Assembly (NCBI GenBank): GCA_007134665.1
Contig: SLKH01000327.1
Location: 1-7,578, forward strand
Direction: 5' to 3'
DNA length: 7,578 nt
DNA from: Balneolaceae bacterium
Lineage (GTDB): Bacteria; Bacteroidota; Rhodothermia; Balneolales; Balneolaceae
Positions within the stretch are counted from its first letter, which is position 1; each line of letters begins with the position of its first letter. The position numbers were made by a program, and so were the translations under genes. The notes below the pieces were generated by a model. That model was not told where the DNA came from. It saw only the letters and a program-made list of their open reading frames with translations, and did not search any database. This document shows, piece after piece, positions 7,074-7,578 of this stretch.

Positions 7074-7081
7074 AAATGTAC

Positions 7082-7145
7082 GTGGATACCACATTCCTTG
7101 GCCTACCCATGAGATGATCCTGACGGATCATAATGTTGATATGGG
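7082..7145. repeat. Two adjacent hairpins (7082-7092 and 7106-7145)
   Basis: GTGG-ATA-CCAC (7082-7092) is a small hairpin. It is followed by a nested one in which CCCAT (7106-7110) pairs with ATGGG (7141-7145) around a perfect 7-bp inner stem ATGATCC-TGAC-GGATCAT (7114-7131). They continue the chain of inverted repeats begun at 7006. Confidence 0.5.
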
Positions 7146-7198
7146 TTCCAGGGACAGAACGGCAGGATTTATTCACGGAATTAATTACCATAACAATC

Positions 7199-7283
7199 CG
7201 GCTTACATCAACAGAGCCGCTTTGTACAACGATCTCCTTTCCACGGCTTGCCTGGCACCCCTTCGTCATCGATTGGAGTCGTT
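7199..7283. repeat. Two further weaker hairpins
   Basis: CGGCT (7199-7203) pairs with AGCCG (7215-7219). Just after it, AACGA-t-CTCC (7228-7237) pairs with GGAG-TCGTT (7275-7283) apart from one bulged T, enclosing a 37-nt loop. Short stems like these can arise by chance; they are listed because they lie within the same structured block. Confidence 0.35.
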
Positions 7284-7325
7284 CCTGTAATTATTGCCTC
7301 GGGGTTTGCTTTGGCCATCGCCATC

Positions 7326-7374
7326 AGCCCCGGGCTGAAACCGCGGGGCTACAACCTGTCATCCCTGTCGGGAT
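7326..7374. repeat. REP-like pair of GC-rich hairpins
   Basis: AGCCCCG (7326-7332) pairs with CGGGGCT (7344-7350) around an 11-nt loop containing TGAAA. Eleven bases after it, ATCCC-TGTC-GGGAT (7361-7374) forms a second hairpin, followed by TTTG. Compact GC-rich hairpins of this kind, two close together in an intergenic region, resemble the repetitive extragenic palindromes (REP) of many bacteria. The second one could also weakly terminate plus-strand transcription. Copy number cannot be judged from one window. Confidence 0.55.
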
Positions 7375-7408
7375 TTTGTCTGTGCCCTGAGCAATATATT
7401 ACGCCGTG

Positions 7409-7473
7409 TCTCCCACTCTCCCAATCATTCACTCATTCTCTCATCCATTCACTCACTCATTCAAACACCCTCC
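7409..7473. repeat. G-free TCACTCAT-like low-complexity array (left)
   Basis: Sixty-five consecutive plus-strand bases without a single G, built mainly from degenerate 4-8 bp units such as TCATTCAC, TCATTCTC and CACTCACTCAT. It resembles an expanded and eroded microsatellite. A similar array starts at 7528 on the other side of two hairpins. Confidence 0.7.
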
Positions 7474-7476
7474 GTC

Positions 7477-7525
7477 AATGCAGCAGAGCAGCATTTCCGG
7501 GGTTACAAGGCAGAGCATTGTAACC
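7477..7525. repeat. Pair of hairpins with identical tips and different stems
   Basis: Hairpin 1 (7477-7495): AATGC pairs with GCATT, then an A-A mismatch, then GC-AGA-GC at the tip. Hairpin 2 (7501-7525): GGTTACAA pairs with TTGTAACC, then a G-A mismatch, then the same GC-AGA-GC tip. The two stems differ in sequence while architecture and tip agree, and only 5 bases (TCCGG) separate them. This looks like two members of one palindromic repeat family or one structured RNA element. Confidence 0.6.
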
Positions 7526-7527
7526 AG

Positions 7528-7578
7528 ATAAATCACCTACACTTCCACTCCCACTCACTCACCCATTCACCCATTCAC
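7528..7578. repeat. G-free array (right), running off the window
   Basis: At least 51 plus-strand bases without G, from ACTTCCACTCCCACTCACTC into an 8-bp tandem ACCCATTC ACCCATTC AC at the edge. It mirrors the left array in base composition and unit type. On the other strand it is rich in GTGA and GGGTGA. Confidence 0.65.

Noticed and set aside
7409..7578. TCACTCAT arrays as a CRISPR
   Set aside because: Units are short, degenerate and directly adjacent, with no regular unique spacers and no cas gene.

Overview
The window reads as an ordinary chromosomal segment from a Bacteroidota-like bacterium. My best guess is the Balneolota/Rhodothermota side, from the style of the RecA, MreB, RecX and PurH proteins, the near absence of Shine-Dalgarno sequences, and the purH-mreB-mreC gene order. 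The phylum call is inference. All seven recognisable genes lie on the minus strand, so transcription runs from right to left.

In transcription order, recA (6557-5490), recX (5497-4805) and an AI-2E-family membrane permease gene (4812-3691) form a tight operon. Both internal junctions are 8-nt overlaps of the form ATGNNTAA, which suggests translational coupling. After a 194-bp gap come purN (3496-2912, GTG start) and purH (2903-1326), 8 bp apart. These encode the two folate-dependent formyl-transfer steps of purine synthesis, and PurH also closes the ring to IMP. A 99-bp gap leads to mreB (1226-153) and the first 44 codons of mreC (134 to the window edge), the start of a cell-shape operon.

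The rightmost 1021 bp (6558-7578), upstream of recA, hold no convincing protein gene. Nearest recA is an AT-rich leader with a candidate promoter and a direct repeat of GGTGTCACC/GTTGTCACC at exactly 10-bp spacing, a plausible operator. Farther out (about 6990-7375) is a block containing at least seven hairpins, the largest a 68-nt stem-loop with an 11-bp perfect outer stem. Beyond it, two G-free TCACTCAT-like arrays flank a pair of hairpins that have different stems but the same GC-AGA-GC tip. This right-hand part looks like a composite of extragenic palindromic repeats or a structured RNA, and is the most interesting part of the window. No defence system, mobile-element enzyme, CRISPR array, tRNA or rRNA was seen.
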